A DNA stretch of 15,809 nt from an uncultured bacterium (GTDB lineage Bacteria; Actinomycetota; Coriobacteriia; Coriobacteriales; Atopobiaceae). Where the stretch lies: positions 1-15,809 of the forward strand of contig CAJMNO010000037.1 in the NCBI GenBank assembly GCA_905214865.1. The letters are read 5' to 3'. Both the position numbers and the translations under genes were made by a program. The first letter of the stretch is position 1, and the number at the start of each line of letters is the position of its first letter. This document shows positions 1 to 8,028 of this stretch, piece by piece. Under the pieces are notes generated by a model, which was given only the letters and a program-made list of their open reading frames with translations, ran no database searches and was not told the DNA's origin.

Positions 1-22
1 GCTCTGTCAGCTGCACTTACCC

Positions 23-47
23 TGCCGAAGCTGCACTAGCTTTGGCA
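23..47. repeat. 25-bp dyad at window start
   Basis: TGCCgAAGCT and AGCTTtGGCA form 10-bp arms around a 5-base loop; the only mismatch would be a G-U pair in RNA. AGCTGCACT occurs twice, at 9-17 and 29-37, 20 bp apart. There is no T-run. It may be the 3' hairpin of an upstream gene outside the window, or the end of another dyad cluster like those further right. Confidence 0.45.
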
Positions 48-159
48 ATCAACCAGCTTGTTCCTCGCGTGGCAGAAATCGCAGGTGAGAGGCACCGCCC
101 ACCTGGTTGCCATCCATCCCGGAGGCATGGCGCGCGCCTCGACTGCGGTATGCTAGGCA

Positions 160-181
160 GGGCGCCCGCATCCCGGCGCCC
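160..181 (+). promoter_or_regulatory. GC hairpin just upstream of first gene
   Basis: GGGCGCC (160-166) pairs with GGCGCCC (175-181) around an 8-base loop. It lies 41 bases before the start codon, so it would sit in the leader if transcription starts in the region 120-160. I found no convincing -35/-10 pair here; TATGCT at 149-154 is the best -10 candidate. Confidence 0.3.
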
Positions 182-222
182 GGGACCGCAAGGCCGTACG
201 CGGCACATTCGTCAGGAGAACC

Positions 223-1107
223 ATGTTCCTCAACATCCTCACCCTGCTGTTCCTCGCCCTGGTCGTGATGGGCTTCGCGCGCGTGATCAGGTACTTCATC
301 ACCTGGCTGGGAAGGGGCAAGGACCTCAGGACCGCCGTGGACCACAAGCGCGTGAGCGAGGAGACCGCCCTGGCCTACCTCGAGGAGGGCCGCCACCTCA
401 CGCGCGACCAGCGCGCCGAGGTCATGCGCGCCCAGCTCCAGGATCGCGAGGAGTTTCTCGACCACCTCCACATCACCTGGTACCAGGTGGTCATCCTGTT
501 CGTGTTTGGCTCCATGGCGGGCCTGCTGCTCGAGGAGCTGTGGATGTTTGTCTCGGCGGGGCTCACCCAGAGCCGCGTGGGGCTGGTGTGGGGTCCCTTC
601 TCGCCCCTGTACGGGTTTGGTACGGTGTTCCTCACGCTCATCGCGTTCCAGATGAGGAAGCGCGGCGCCAAGGGCTGGCAGGTGTTCTTGGTCTCGGCGC
701 TGGTGGGGGGCTGCCTGGAGCAGTTCACCGGCTGGGCCATGGAGACCCTGTTCCAGGCGCAGTCGTGGACCTACCTGTACCTGCCCGACCACATCACGCA
801 GTGGATCGCATGGCGCTTCCTGGTGATGTGGGGCGTGCTGGGGCTGGTGTGGACCAAGATGATCATGCCCGAGCTGCTGTACCGCATCGGCGAGCCCACC
901 ACCAAGCGCCAGGTCACGTTCGTGGTCATCCTGGCCGCCTACCTCGCGCTCGACATCTTCATGACCCTGGCGTGCTTCCAGCGCCGCACCGAGCGCGACG
1001 CGGGCATCCCCGCGTCCAACGACTTCGAGCGCTGGATAGACGACCACTACACCGACGAGTTCATGAGCCAGCGGTTCCAGAACCTCGTGATCGGGCAGGA
1101 CCTGTGA
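223..1107 (+). CDS. CmpB-like putative ABC transporter permease (multi-pass membrane protein)
   Basis: The 294-residue protein has an N-terminal membrane anchor (about 1-30), a charged cytoplasmic stretch (about 31-85) and several hydrophobic helices. The segment reading LVWGPFSPLYGFG is typical of the family annotated as putative ABC-transporter type IV / CmpB (PF06541). The substrate and even the transport role of this family are not established, so the name is a family label only. AGGAG at 214-218 sets the ATG. The stop overlaps the next start (TGATG), so the protein is probably translated with the cysteine desulfurase and mnmA behind it. That coupling may be only economy of layout; nothing in the protein ties it to tRNA thiolation. 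The C-terminal 40 residues are polar and probably cytoplasmic. Confidence 0.85.
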   Translation: MFLNILTLLFLALVVMGFARVIRYFITWLGRGKDLRTAVDHKRVSEETALAYLEEGRHLTRDQRAEVMRAQLQDREEFLDHLHITWYQVVILFVFGSMAGLLLEELWMFVSAGLTQSRVGLVWGPFSPLYGFGTVFLTLIAFQMRKRGAKGWQVFLVSALVGGCLEQFTGWAMETLFQAQSWTYLYLPDHITQWIAWRFLVMWGVLGLVWTKMIMPELLYRIGEPTTKRQVTFVVILAAYLALDIFMTLACFQRRTERDAGIPASNDFERWIDDHYTDEFMSQRFQNLVIGQDL

Positions 1108-2339
1108 TGCCGGGTGCCCCCACCCCCGGGGACGGCGAGGAGGCGTCGCGCGAGGTCTACCTGGACTACGCGGCGGCGACGCCCATGGATCCCGGCGCGG
1201 TGCGCGCCATGGAGCCGTTCCTCTCGCATGAGTTCTACAACCCCTCCTCCCCCTACGCCCCCGCGCGTCGCGCCCATGCGGCGCTGGAGGACGCCCGCGC
1301 CTCCCTCGCCCGCGTGATGGGTGCGCGTCCGGCGTCGATCACGCTCACCGCGGGGGCCACCGAGGCCAACAACCTCGCCTTCGCGTGCGTGGACGGCGAG
1401 GTCGTGACCGATGCGGCGGAGCACGAGAGCGTCCTCGCCGTGGCGCAGTCGCGCGGCGGGCGCATCGTGGGCGTGGGCCCCGACGGACTTGTTGACCCCG
1501 ACGAGGTCGCCCGGGCGGTCACGCCCCAGACGGAGCTGGTCTCGGTGGAGGCGGCAAACGGCGAGGTGGGCGCCATCCAGCCCGTCCGGCGCGTCGCGGC
1601 GGTCGTGGCTGAGGAGCGTGGGCGCCGGCTGAGGGCGGGGGAGAGCCGCCCGATCCTGCTTCACGTTGACGCCTCGCAGGCGGCCGGGTACGTCTCGGTC
1701 GCGGTGTCGTCCCTGGGGGCCGACCTGGTCACGCTCAGCGCCGCCAAGGTGTACGGGCCCAAGCAGGTGGGGCTGCTGTGGTCGTCCGACCGCGTGCTGC
1801 TCCGTCCCCTCGTGCTGGGCGGAGGCCAGGAGGGCGGCGTGCGCTCCGGCACCGAGAACGTGGCAGGCGCCGTCGCCTTTGCCCACGCGCTGGAGCTGGC
1901 GGAGCGGATGCGCCCGCAGGAGGTCCGGAGGCTGGCCGTCCTGCGCGACGACCTGGAGGGCAGGGTCAGGCGAGAGTTCCCGTGGTGCGTGGTGAGCGGC
2001 CCCCGCCAGGGCAGGCTGCGCCTTCCCGGGCTGCTGCACGTCTCGTTCCCCCGGCTCGACGCGCGCAGGCTCGTGATCATGCTGGAGCGCCGCGGGGTGT
2101 ACGTGGGCACGGGCTCGGCGTGCGCGGCGAGCAGGATGAGAAGCTCGCACGTGCTCGCCGCGATGGGCGTGCCGGACGTGGTGGCCCAGGGGAGCCTGCG
2201 CATCACGCTGGGGAGGCAGACCGGTGCGGAGGACGTGGCATACGCCTCCCGGCAGATCACGGCCTGCGTGCGCGGCGAGATGGCGCGCCTCTCGCTTACG
2301 GACGACGACATGCGGCAGGCCGCGGGAGGCGGTGCGTGA
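1107..2339 (+). CDS. Cysteine desulfurase (NifS/IscS family, PLP enzyme)
   Basis: The product is 410 residues, a class V aminotransferase fold that removes sulfur from cysteine as a protein-bound persulfide. Visible landmarks are the N-terminal YLDYAAATP, the cofactor-stacking His in EHESV (106), Asp188 in HVDASQ, the PLP lysine in SAAK (214), RSGTEN (246-251) and the persulfide cysteine in GTGSACAAS (339). The usual SAHK motif reads SAAK here. The open frame extends far upstream through the previous gene, but the ATG at 1107 overlaps that gene's TGA, follows GGCAGGA and gives normal family length. Its stop in turn overlaps the mnmA ATG. A desulfurase directly before mnmA matches the Bacillus yrvO-mnmA pairing, so I infer that it supplies sulfur for tRNA 2-thiouridine. 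A broader Fe-S role is possible. Confidence 0.93.
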   Translation: MPGAPTPGDGEEASREVYLDYAAATPMDPGAVRAMEPFLSHEFYNPSSPYAPARRAHAALEDARASLARVMGARPASITLTAGATEANNLAFACVDGEVVTDAAEHESVLAVAQSRGGRIVGVGPDGLVDPDEVARAVTPQTELVSVEAANGEVGAIQPVRRVAAVVAEERGRRLRAGESRPILLHVDASQAAGYVSVAVSSLGADLVTLSAAKVYGPKQVGLLWSSDRVLLRPLVLGGGQEGGVRSGTENVAGAVAFAHALELAERMRPQEVRRLAVLRDDLEGRVRREFPWCVVSGPRQGRLRLPGLLHVSFPRLDARRLVIMLERRGVYVGTGSACAASRMRSSHVLAAMGVPDVVAQGSLRITLGRQTGAEDVAYASRQITACVRGEMARLSLTDDDMRQAAGGGA

Positions 2340-3460
2340 TGGGCGAGAGGGTCTTCGTGGGCCTGAGCGGAGGGGTCGACTCGGCGCTTGCGGCGGCGCT
2401 GCTGGTCGAGCGCGGCTACGACGTCACGGCCGTGTACATGCGCAACTGGTCGCGCGACCTCCCGGGGTTCAAGTGCGCCTGGGCGGACGACCTGGCCGAT
2501 GCGGAGCGCGTGGCCGTGACGCTGGGCATCGACTTGGAGGTGTGGGACTGCGAGCGCGAGTACAAGGAGACGGTCGTCGACTACCTGGTTGACGCCTACG
2601 CCCATGGCCTCACGCCCAACCCCGACGTCATGTGCAACCAGACGGTGAAGTTTGGCACGTTTGCCGAGCGCGCCTTCGCCCGTGGGGCAGACTACGTGGC
2701 GACGGGGCACTACGCCCGCGTGCGACACGGTGAGGGTGGCCGCCTCGCGCGGCTTCTGCGCTCGTGCGACGAGCACAAGGACCAGACGTACTTCCTCTGG
2801 CGCGTGCCCGCCGGCGTGCTGGAGCGGACGCTCTTCCCCATTGGCGACTACCCCAGCAAGGCACAGGTGCGTCAGGCGTGCGCCGAGCGCGGCCTGGGGG
2901 TGGAGCGCAAGCCCGACTCGGACGGCATCTGCTTTGTGGGCGAGGTGGGCATCCGCACCTTCCTGCTCGACACGCTGGAGAGGCGCCCGGGCGACGTGGT
3001 GGAGTGGGAGACGGGCCGGGTGCTGGGGCACCACGACGGCGCCTTCCTCTTCACCGTGGGGCAGCGGCGCGGGCTCGACCTGGGCGGTGGCCCCGCCCGC
3101 TACGTGGTGCGCACGGACGTGGGGGAGAACGTGGTCTACGTCACGGCGGACCGCTCGTGCCCCGCGCTGTGGACCGGCTCCCTCGTGCTCGACGACTGCC
3201 GCTGGGTGGCGGGGGAGGCGCCCGGCGCCTGCGAGCCCGTGGTGCGCATGCGGCACACGGGGGCGCTGGTGCCCGCGTTGCTCGAGCCGGCGCGCGACGG
3301 GAGGTCGGCCACGGTGCGCTTCTCCCAGCCGGTGCGCACGGTCGCGCCCGGACAGAGCGTGGTCGCCTACGACGGCGAGGTGTGCCTGGGCGGCGGGATC
3401 GTCTCGCCCCGCTCGTACGAGTCGGTGCGGTCCCCGTTCGAGGCCGTGGCGCAGGGGTAG
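2339..3460 (+). CDS. mnmA: tRNA-uridine 2-sulfurtransferase MnmA
   Basis: The 373-residue protein is the ATP-dependent enzyme that thiolates U34 of tRNAs for Lys, Glu and Gln. It has the N-terminal pyrophosphatase loop SGGVDS (10-15), the first catalytic cysteine in NPDVMCNQTVKFG (Cys99), ATGHYAR (121-127) and the second catalytic cysteine in SDGICFVGE (Cys198). The GQRRGLDLGGG segment leads into the C-terminal barrel. Length is normal. The ATG overlaps the desulfurase stop as TGATG, implying coupled translation and direct sulfur hand-over. An in-frame extension upstream to 1778 lies inside the desulfurase gene and is not coding. The gene ends 79 bp from the convergent kinase-like gene. Confidence 0.96.
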   Translation: MGERVFVGLSGGVDSALAAALLVERGYDVTAVYMRNWSRDLPGFKCAWADDLADAERVAVTLGIDLEVWDCEREYKETVVDYLVDAYAHGLTPNPDVMCNQTVKFGTFAERAFARGADYVATGHYARVRHGEGGRLARLLRSCDEHKDQTYFLWRVPAGVLERTLFPIGDYPSKAQVRQACAERGLGVERKPDSDGICFVGEVGIRTFLLDTLERRPGDVVEWETGRVLGHHDGAFLFTVGQRRGLDLGGGPARYVVRTDVGENVVYVTADRSCPALWTGSLVLDDCRWVAGEAPGACEPVVRMRHTGALVPALLEPARDGRSATVRFSQPVRTVAPGQSVVAYDGEVCLGGGIVSPRSYESVRSPFEAVAQG

Positions 3461-3471
3461 GGGGCGGGCGA

Positions 3472-3494
3472 GACGGGCGCGGGGCGCGGGCCCG
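3472..3494. terminator. Possible GC hairpin between convergent genes
   Basis: ACGGGC (3472-3477) pairs with GCCCGT (3489-3494) in the 79-bp gap between the mnmA stop and the stop of the opposing gene. There is no T-run on either strand. It could help end transcription from either side, but it is weak evidence in such GC-rich sequence. Confidence 0.25.
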
Positions 3495-3539
3495 TTGCCC
3501 GGGATGCCGGCGGGATGTGCCTGGGCCCCGTGGCAGGCG

Positions 3540-4226
3540 CTACTCTCCCTCGCCCTCCTGGACCTCCGCGACCTTGGCGCGATACGCGGCGGCGATGACG
3601 GCGACGCATCCCTCGCGGCCAAAGCGCGAGCGGTTGAGCACCAGGTCCTTGCCGTCGTGCATCTCGCACTTGCCGGCGGAGTAGCGATGGCAGTACAGCT
3701 CGCGCCCCTTCTGCATGCGGCGCACGAGCTTCTTGGCCTCCTTGCGGGTCATGCCGCGCTTGGTGCGCACGGTCTCGATGCGGTCCTCCTCGGGGGCGGT
3801 CACCAGCACCGCGATGCGGTTGGGGTTGTCGCGCAGGATGTAGTCGGAGAGCCGCCCCACGATGATGCAGGGGCCCACCGAGGCGAGGTCGCGCACCACG
3901 CTCGACACGCGCTGGAACAGCTTGTCTGCGGTGGAGCGGGCGTCGATGCGGTCGGGGAGAAACGCGCTCATCTCGGCCGTGAGGCGGGCGTCGTAGGCCG
4001 CCACCTCGTCCACGGGGGCGCCGGCGCGCGCGGACGCCCGCACCAGGACCTCGTTGTCGTAGAACGGCAGGTCAAGCTCCTGCGAGAGCATCTTGCCGAT
4101 CTCGTGGCCCTCGGCGCCGAAGTCGCGCTCGATGGTGATGACCACGGGGTTGAGCGCGGGCGTGGTGGGCTCGCCGCCGTCGGGTGCGGCCTCCTGCCGC
4201 CGGGCGTCGCTGTCCTTCTCGCTCAT
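3540..4226 (-). CDS. Cytidylate kinase-like family protein
   Basis: The 228-residue protein has a polar, low-complexity N terminus (about 1-27) followed by ITIERDFGAEGHEIGK, the degenerate nucleotide-binding loop seen in the family annotated as cytidylate kinase-like (Cytidylate_kin_2). Then come LDLPFYDNE, IIVGRLSDYIL and a basic segment (TVRTKRGMTRKEAKK). It is not the housekeeping Cmk, whose loop and length differ, and the substrate of this family is not known to me. The start follows an AAAGG/GGCAGG ribosome site. It lies 42 bp behind the last permease gene on the same strand, so it is probably the last gene of the amino-acid transporter operon. A regulatory or phosphorylating role for it there is inference only. 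Confidence 0.82.
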   Translation of the reverse strand: MSEKDSDARRQEAAPDGGEPTTPALNPVVITIERDFGAEGHEIGKMLSQELDLPFYDNEVLVRASARAGAPVDEVAAYDARLTAEMSAFLPDRIDARSTADKLFQRVSSVVRDLASVGPCIIVGRLSDYILRDNPNRIAVLVTAPEEDRIETVRTKRGMTRKEAKKLVRRMQKGRELYCHRYSAGKCEMHDGKDLVLNRSRFGREGCVAVIAAAYRAKVAEVQEGEGE

Positions 4227-4268
4227 GGGTGCCTGCCTTTCTGGCTTGGTGGGTGGGTGGCCGTTGCG

Positions 4269-4916
4269 CTACGCGGCGACGAGGCTGCGCTGGTAGCGGC
4301 GCACCGCGAGCGAGATGCCAAAGTTGAGGGCAAAGTACAACAGGAAGATGAAGCCGTACACCAGGAGGATCTGGTCCAGGCTCGTGGTGGTGGCCATGAT
4401 GACCTTGGAGGTGTACATGAACTCCGCCACGTTGATGCCCGCCAGGTAGGACGAGTCCTTGACCACGGTGGTGCACTGGCCAAACAGCGCGGGGATGATC
4501 AGCTTGAAGGTCTGCGGCAGGATGATGAGCCGCATGGACTGGAAGAAGCCAAAGCCCTGCGACTGCGCCGCCTCGAACTGGCTCTTGGGGATGGAGTTGA
4601 GGCCGCCGCGCACGATCTCGGCCATGACCGCCGAGGTGAAGAGCGTGAACGCCAGGACCGAGATCAGCACGTCGTTGCCCTTGACCGTGAAGTACACGAA
4701 GAGGATCCACAGCAGGTTGGGTGTGCAGCGGAAGAGCTCGATGTAGGCGCTGGCGATGACGGAGAGCACGCGCAGCCTGCCCGTGCAGTACTGCTTCACC
4801 ATGGCAAGCACGGTGCCCAGCGCCACGGAGAGGATGATGGAGAGGGCCGATATCTCGATGGTCTTGACGAAGCCGCCCAGCATGAAGGCGACGTTGGTGG
4901 CGGTGAAGACGCCCAT
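4269..4916 (-). CDS. Amino-acid ABC transporter permease (HisM/GlnP family), second subunit
   Basis: The 215-residue protein is an inner-membrane subunit of a polar amino-acid importer. The N terminus runs straight into the first helix (FVKTIEISALSIILSVALG). The family segment ELFRCTPNLLWILFVYF lies at about 60-76. The cytoplasmic EAA loop that docks on the ATPase is at about 104-137 (GGLNSIPKSQFEAAQSQGF, then LPQTFK). The ATG overlaps the stop of the upstream permease by one base (TAATG), so the two subunits are co-translated and probably form a heterodimer. The kinase-like gene follows after 42 bp. Confidence 0.93.
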   Translation of the reverse strand: MGVFTATNVAFMLGGFVKTIEISALSIILSVALGTVLAMVKQYCTGRLRVLSVIASAYIELFRCTPNLLWILFVYFTVKGNDVLISVLAFTLFTSAVMAEIVRGGLNSIPKSQFEAAQSQGFGFFQSMRLIILPQTFKLIIPALFGQCTTVVKDSSYLAGINVAEFMYTSKVIMATTTSLDQILLVYGFIFLLYFALNFGISLAVRRYQRSLVAA

Positions 4917-5665
4917 TACGCCTCACCTCCCGCGGCCTGGCCGGCCTGCGCGGCGACGGCGCGACGGCGACGGCGCGGCGTGCGGGACGAGCTGCGCTCG
5001 AGGTGCTGCACCAGCAGCGCCAGCGGGAAGCAGATGAGGAAGTACAGCAGGCAGCACATGACGTAGCCCTGCAGGTAGCCGTAGGTCGAGACGAAGTTGT
5101 CGGCGTTGTACATGAGGTCGCCGCCGGCGATGAGCGCCAGCACCGAGGTGTTCTTGACCAGGTTGAGCGCCTGGTTGCAGAGCGGCGGCAGGATGATGCG
5201 GAACGTCTGGGGCAGGATCACGTAGCGGTAGGCCTGGGCGCGCGAGAAGCCCTGCGACAGCGCGGCCTCCATCTGCCCGCGGGGCACCGCCTCTATCCCC
5301 TGGCGAATGACCTCGGAGATGTAGGCGGCGTGGTACAGCCCCACGCCCAGCGTGCCCAGCGTGAACGACGCGATGCGCACGGGGTCGGGGGCGCCGGTGA
5401 CGCGCTGCAGGATCAGCGGGCCGGCCGCGTACATGAAGAAGACCTGCACGGGCAGCGGCGTGTTCTGGTAGAACTCCACGTAGACGCGGTTGATCGCGTG
5501 GAGCACCTTGGAGCGCGTGGTCGAGAAGATCCCGAGCACGGTGCCCAGCACCAGCGCCAGGGCAAGGCCGGCGAGCACGACCCTGAGCGTGAAGCCAAAC
5601 CCCTCCCAGAACATGTCCATGTTGGCAAGCGTCTGCTGCCAGCGCATGGGGTCGAATAGGTCCAT
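4916..5665 (-). CDS. Amino-acid ABC transporter permease, first subunit
   Basis: The product is 249 residues from the ATG at 5665. I chose this start because GAGGAGG lies five bases before it; the open frame reaches 5722, but those extra residues are arginine-rich and have no ribosome site. The helix FGFTLRVVLAGLALALVLG is followed by EFYQNTPLPVQVFFMY and the EAA loop at about 123-155 (QGIEAVPRGQMEAALSQGF, then LPQTFR). The C terminus ends in a basic, serine-arginine and alanine-rich tail (about 223-249) not needed for the fold. It is 66 bp behind the binding-protein gene and overlaps the next permease. Its partner specificity is set by the binding protein. Confidence 0.93.
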   Translation of the reverse strand: MDLFDPMRWQQTLANMDMFWEGFGFTLRVVLAGLALALVLGTVLGIFSTTRSKVLHAINRVYVEFYQNTPLPVQVFFMYAAGPLILQRVTGAPDPVRIASFTLGTLGVGLYHAAYISEVIRQGIEAVPRGQMEAALSQGFSRAQAYRYVILPQTFRIILPPLCNQALNLVKNTSVLALIAGGDLMYNADNFVSTYGYLQGYVMCCLLYFLICFPLALLVQHLERSSSRTPRRRRRAVAAQAGQAAGGEA

Positions 5666-5731
5666 CCGTTCCTCCTCACGCATGCCGGCGCGCGTGGGCG
5701 CGGTCGCGGCATGCCGTCGCATGGTGCGGTG

Positions 5732-6586
5732 CTACAGCAGGTTCCAGTCCTTGACCTCCTGGTCGAGCCAGCCGTTGGACAGGCACTCGGCCACGACCTG
5801 GTCGCAGGTGGACGAGAAGTCGCAGCCCTTCTTGGTCGCGATCCCGTACTCCTGCTTGCCAAACTTGACATCGGGCTCCAGGAGCTCGGTCGTGTCGTCC
5901 TTGTAGCCGCCCAGGATGGAGCGGTCCACCGAGAACACGTCGATGTTGCCCGAGTCCAGGGCGATCTTGAGCGTGGAGTAATCCGGGAACTGCAGGAAGG
6001 TGGGGGAGACGTCCAGTCCCTTGTCCTTCAGCATGTCCTGGATGGCCTGCTTGGTGCTGGAGCCCTGGGATACCCCGATGTACTTGCCGTCCAGGTCCCG
6101 GAGGCCCTTGAACTTGCCCTTCTTCACCAGGAGGCCGATGTAGTCGGAGCGGTACGCGCGGGTGAAGTCCCAGCTCTGCTTGCGCTCGTCCGTGATGGTG
6201 TAGGTGGCGCAGATCATGTCGAGCTGGTCGTTGTCGATGAGCGGCCCGCGGGTCTTGGGCGTGACGTCCGTGAAGGCCACCAGGTCGTCCGACTTGGCCT
6301 GCTCGTAGCTGCAGCCAAAGACCTTGGCGGCCACCTGGTAGCACAGGTCTATCTCCATGCCACGATACTTGCCGGTCGCCGGGTCAAGGTAGCCGTAGCC
6401 CGGGATGTCCTTCTTGACGCCGCAGTTGAGCGTGCCACGGTCCTTGATGGTCGCGAGCTTGGACGACTCCGAGCCGGAGGTCGAGCCCGAGCCCGTCGAC
6501 CCGCACCCCGCCAGGGCTCCCGAGCCTGCCAGCCCGAGCGCGACGGCCCCTGCCGCCCTGACGAACTGCCTGCGAGAAAGGTTCAT
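5732..6586 (-). CDS. Amino-acid ABC transporter substrate-binding lipoprotein (PEB1a-like)
   Basis: The 284-residue protein begins MNLSRRQFVR, a twin-arginine-like motif, followed by a hydrophobic stretch and the lipobox LAGC with the lipidated Cys28. A Ser/Gly linker leads into the periplasmic-binding fold (SBP_bac_3). GYGYLDPATGKYRGMEIDL and the DERKQSWDFTRAYRSDYIG region are the ligand-pocket signatures. The set resembles PEB1a-type Asp/Glu/Cys binders, but I cannot fix the ligand. Several cysteines occur in the mature part (in LNCGV, DLCY, FGCSY, MICAT, KGCDF, STCDQ), which is unusual for an exported protein. The start at 6586 has GGGGAGAG upstream. The gene is 38 bp behind the ATPase gene. 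Confidence 0.93.
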   Translation of the reverse strand: MNLSRRQFVRAAGAVALGLAGSGALAGCGSTGSGSTSGSESSKLATIKDRGTLNCGVKKDIPGYGYLDPATGKYRGMEIDLCYQVAAKVFGCSYEQAKSDDLVAFTDVTPKTRGPLIDNDQLDMICATYTITDERKQSWDFTRAYRSDYIGLLVKKGKFKGLRDLDGKYIGVSQGSSTKQAIQDMLKDKGLDVSPTFLQFPDYSTLKIALDSGNIDVFSVDRSILGGYKDDTTELLEPDVKFGKQEYGIATKKGCDFSSTCDQVVAECLSNGWLDQEVKDWNLL

Positions 6587-6624
6587 GCGATTCTCTCCCC
6601 TAGGATGGCGTCCCATGCGGGCGC

Positions 6625-7356
<732 letters not shown>

Positions 7357-7437
7357 CGCATGCCTTTCTCGCCGTGGGTGTGCTTGCCAGGCCCTCGCTG
7401 CGCCGATGCACCGAGTGCCCCATGGAACTAGCCATTC

Positions 7438-7474
7438 TTAAGGTAGGGTGTGTATGTCGTGTGTGCATCCTTAA
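7438..7474 (-). promoter_or_regulatory. AT-rich island with TTAAGG repeats upstream of ABC operon
   Basis: TTAAGG (7438-7443) and CCTTAA (7469-7474) face each other 25 bp apart in an otherwise GC-rich region. Read on the minus strand they also belong to near-direct repeats, CTTTAAGGATG and CTTAAGAATG. This is the only AT-rich stretch before the ATPase gene, so promoter and operator elements of the transporter operon probably lie here. I cannot assign exact -35/-10 boxes. Confidence 0.4.
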
Positions 7475-7481
7475 AGTTTTT

Positions 7482-7532
7482 ACCCGCGCGTCATACGAGG
7501 GCGGTGCTGCGCGCGTGCGGGTTGGTCGTATG
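7482..7532 (-). other. Interleaved inverted repeats in leader of ABC operon
   Basis: CATACGA (7492-7498) is complementary to TCGTATG (7526-7532), and ACCCGC (7482-7487) to GCGGGT (7517-7522). The two pairs interleave, so as RNA they would form either a pseudoknot or two mutually exclusive hairpins. A run of A follows on the minus strand. The region lies 126-176 bases before the ATPase start. Whether it is transcribed is unknown; a protein-binding site is an alternative. Confidence 0.3.
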
Positions 7533-7570
7533 GGGGCGCCTTGGCTGGCACCTCTCGTGCGTTCCGGCGG

Positions 7571-7599
7571 GTGACGGAGGGGGAGATTTCGCATAAAAT
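7571..7599 (+). promoter_or_regulatory. Promoter of the small membrane-protein pair
   Basis: GTGACG (7571-7576) and TAAAAT (7594-7599) are 17 bp apart, fitting a housekeeping sigma promoter. The -10 box is embedded in the dyad CGCAT-AAA-ATGCG (7590-7602), a possible operator. Transcription would start near 7606, about 45 bases before the chosen start codon. Confidence 0.55.
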
Positions 7600-7650
7600 G
7601 CGCGCATGGACCAGGATGCCCGGCAACGGGCCGGACCAAGGGAGAGCCAC

Positions 7651-8028
7651 ATGGCATGCTTCATCGTGCCCGCCGCCGAGGGCGCAGTCGTGAAGGTCAT
7701 CGAGCGCAGGGTCGAGAGGGGCGGTGCCGGCGACCCCAAGGCCGTCGCGCGACGCGCGCAGCGGCTGCGCTGGCTGTCGGGCATGCTCTGGGGCGGCAGC
7801 GGACTGCTGGCGTTCGAGCACGTTTGGCATGGCGAGGTGGTCCCGTTCGCACCCTTCCTCACGGCGATGGCGACGCCGTCTGACGCCGTTGCGATGGTCC
7901 GCGAGATGGCGAGCGTCGGGGTCGGGATGGCACTTGCGGTCACGGCCGTGTGGGGCGTGATGTGCGCCGTGGCCAACGCGATCGAGCGCCGCGCCGACGA
8001 GGGCACTGCCGCAGAGGTCCAGGCGTGA
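7651..8028 (+). CDS. Small conserved membrane protein, function unknown (first of pair)
   Basis: The 125-residue protein begins MACFIVPAAEGAVV. A charged linker with a predicted basic face (about 16-40) precedes a hydrophobic helix (about 41-60, WLSGMLWGGSGLLAFEHVWHG) and a second helix near 90-110. The His in FEHVWHGEVVPF is within or beside the membrane segment. I chose the ATG at 7651 because GGGAGAG lies four bases upstream; an earlier ATG at 7606 coincides with the expected transcription start and has no ribosome site. The start type and the FEHxWHGEVVPF segment resemble uncharacterised small proteins I recall from Clostridia and Coriobacteriia. The stop overlaps the next start by four bases (GTGA), so the two probably act together. 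Confidence 0.75.
   Translation: MACFIVPAAEGAVVKVIERRVERGGAGDPKAVARRAQRLRWLSGMLWGGSGLLAFEHVWHGEVVPFAPFLTAMATPSDAVAMVREMASVGVGMALAVTAVWGVMCAVANAIERRADEGTAAEVQA

Noticed and set aside
42..1106. Upstream extension of the cysteine desulfurase frame
   Set aside because: It overlaps the CmpB-like gene in another frame, is Pro/Arg/His-rich, and the ATG at 1107 gives the normal family length.
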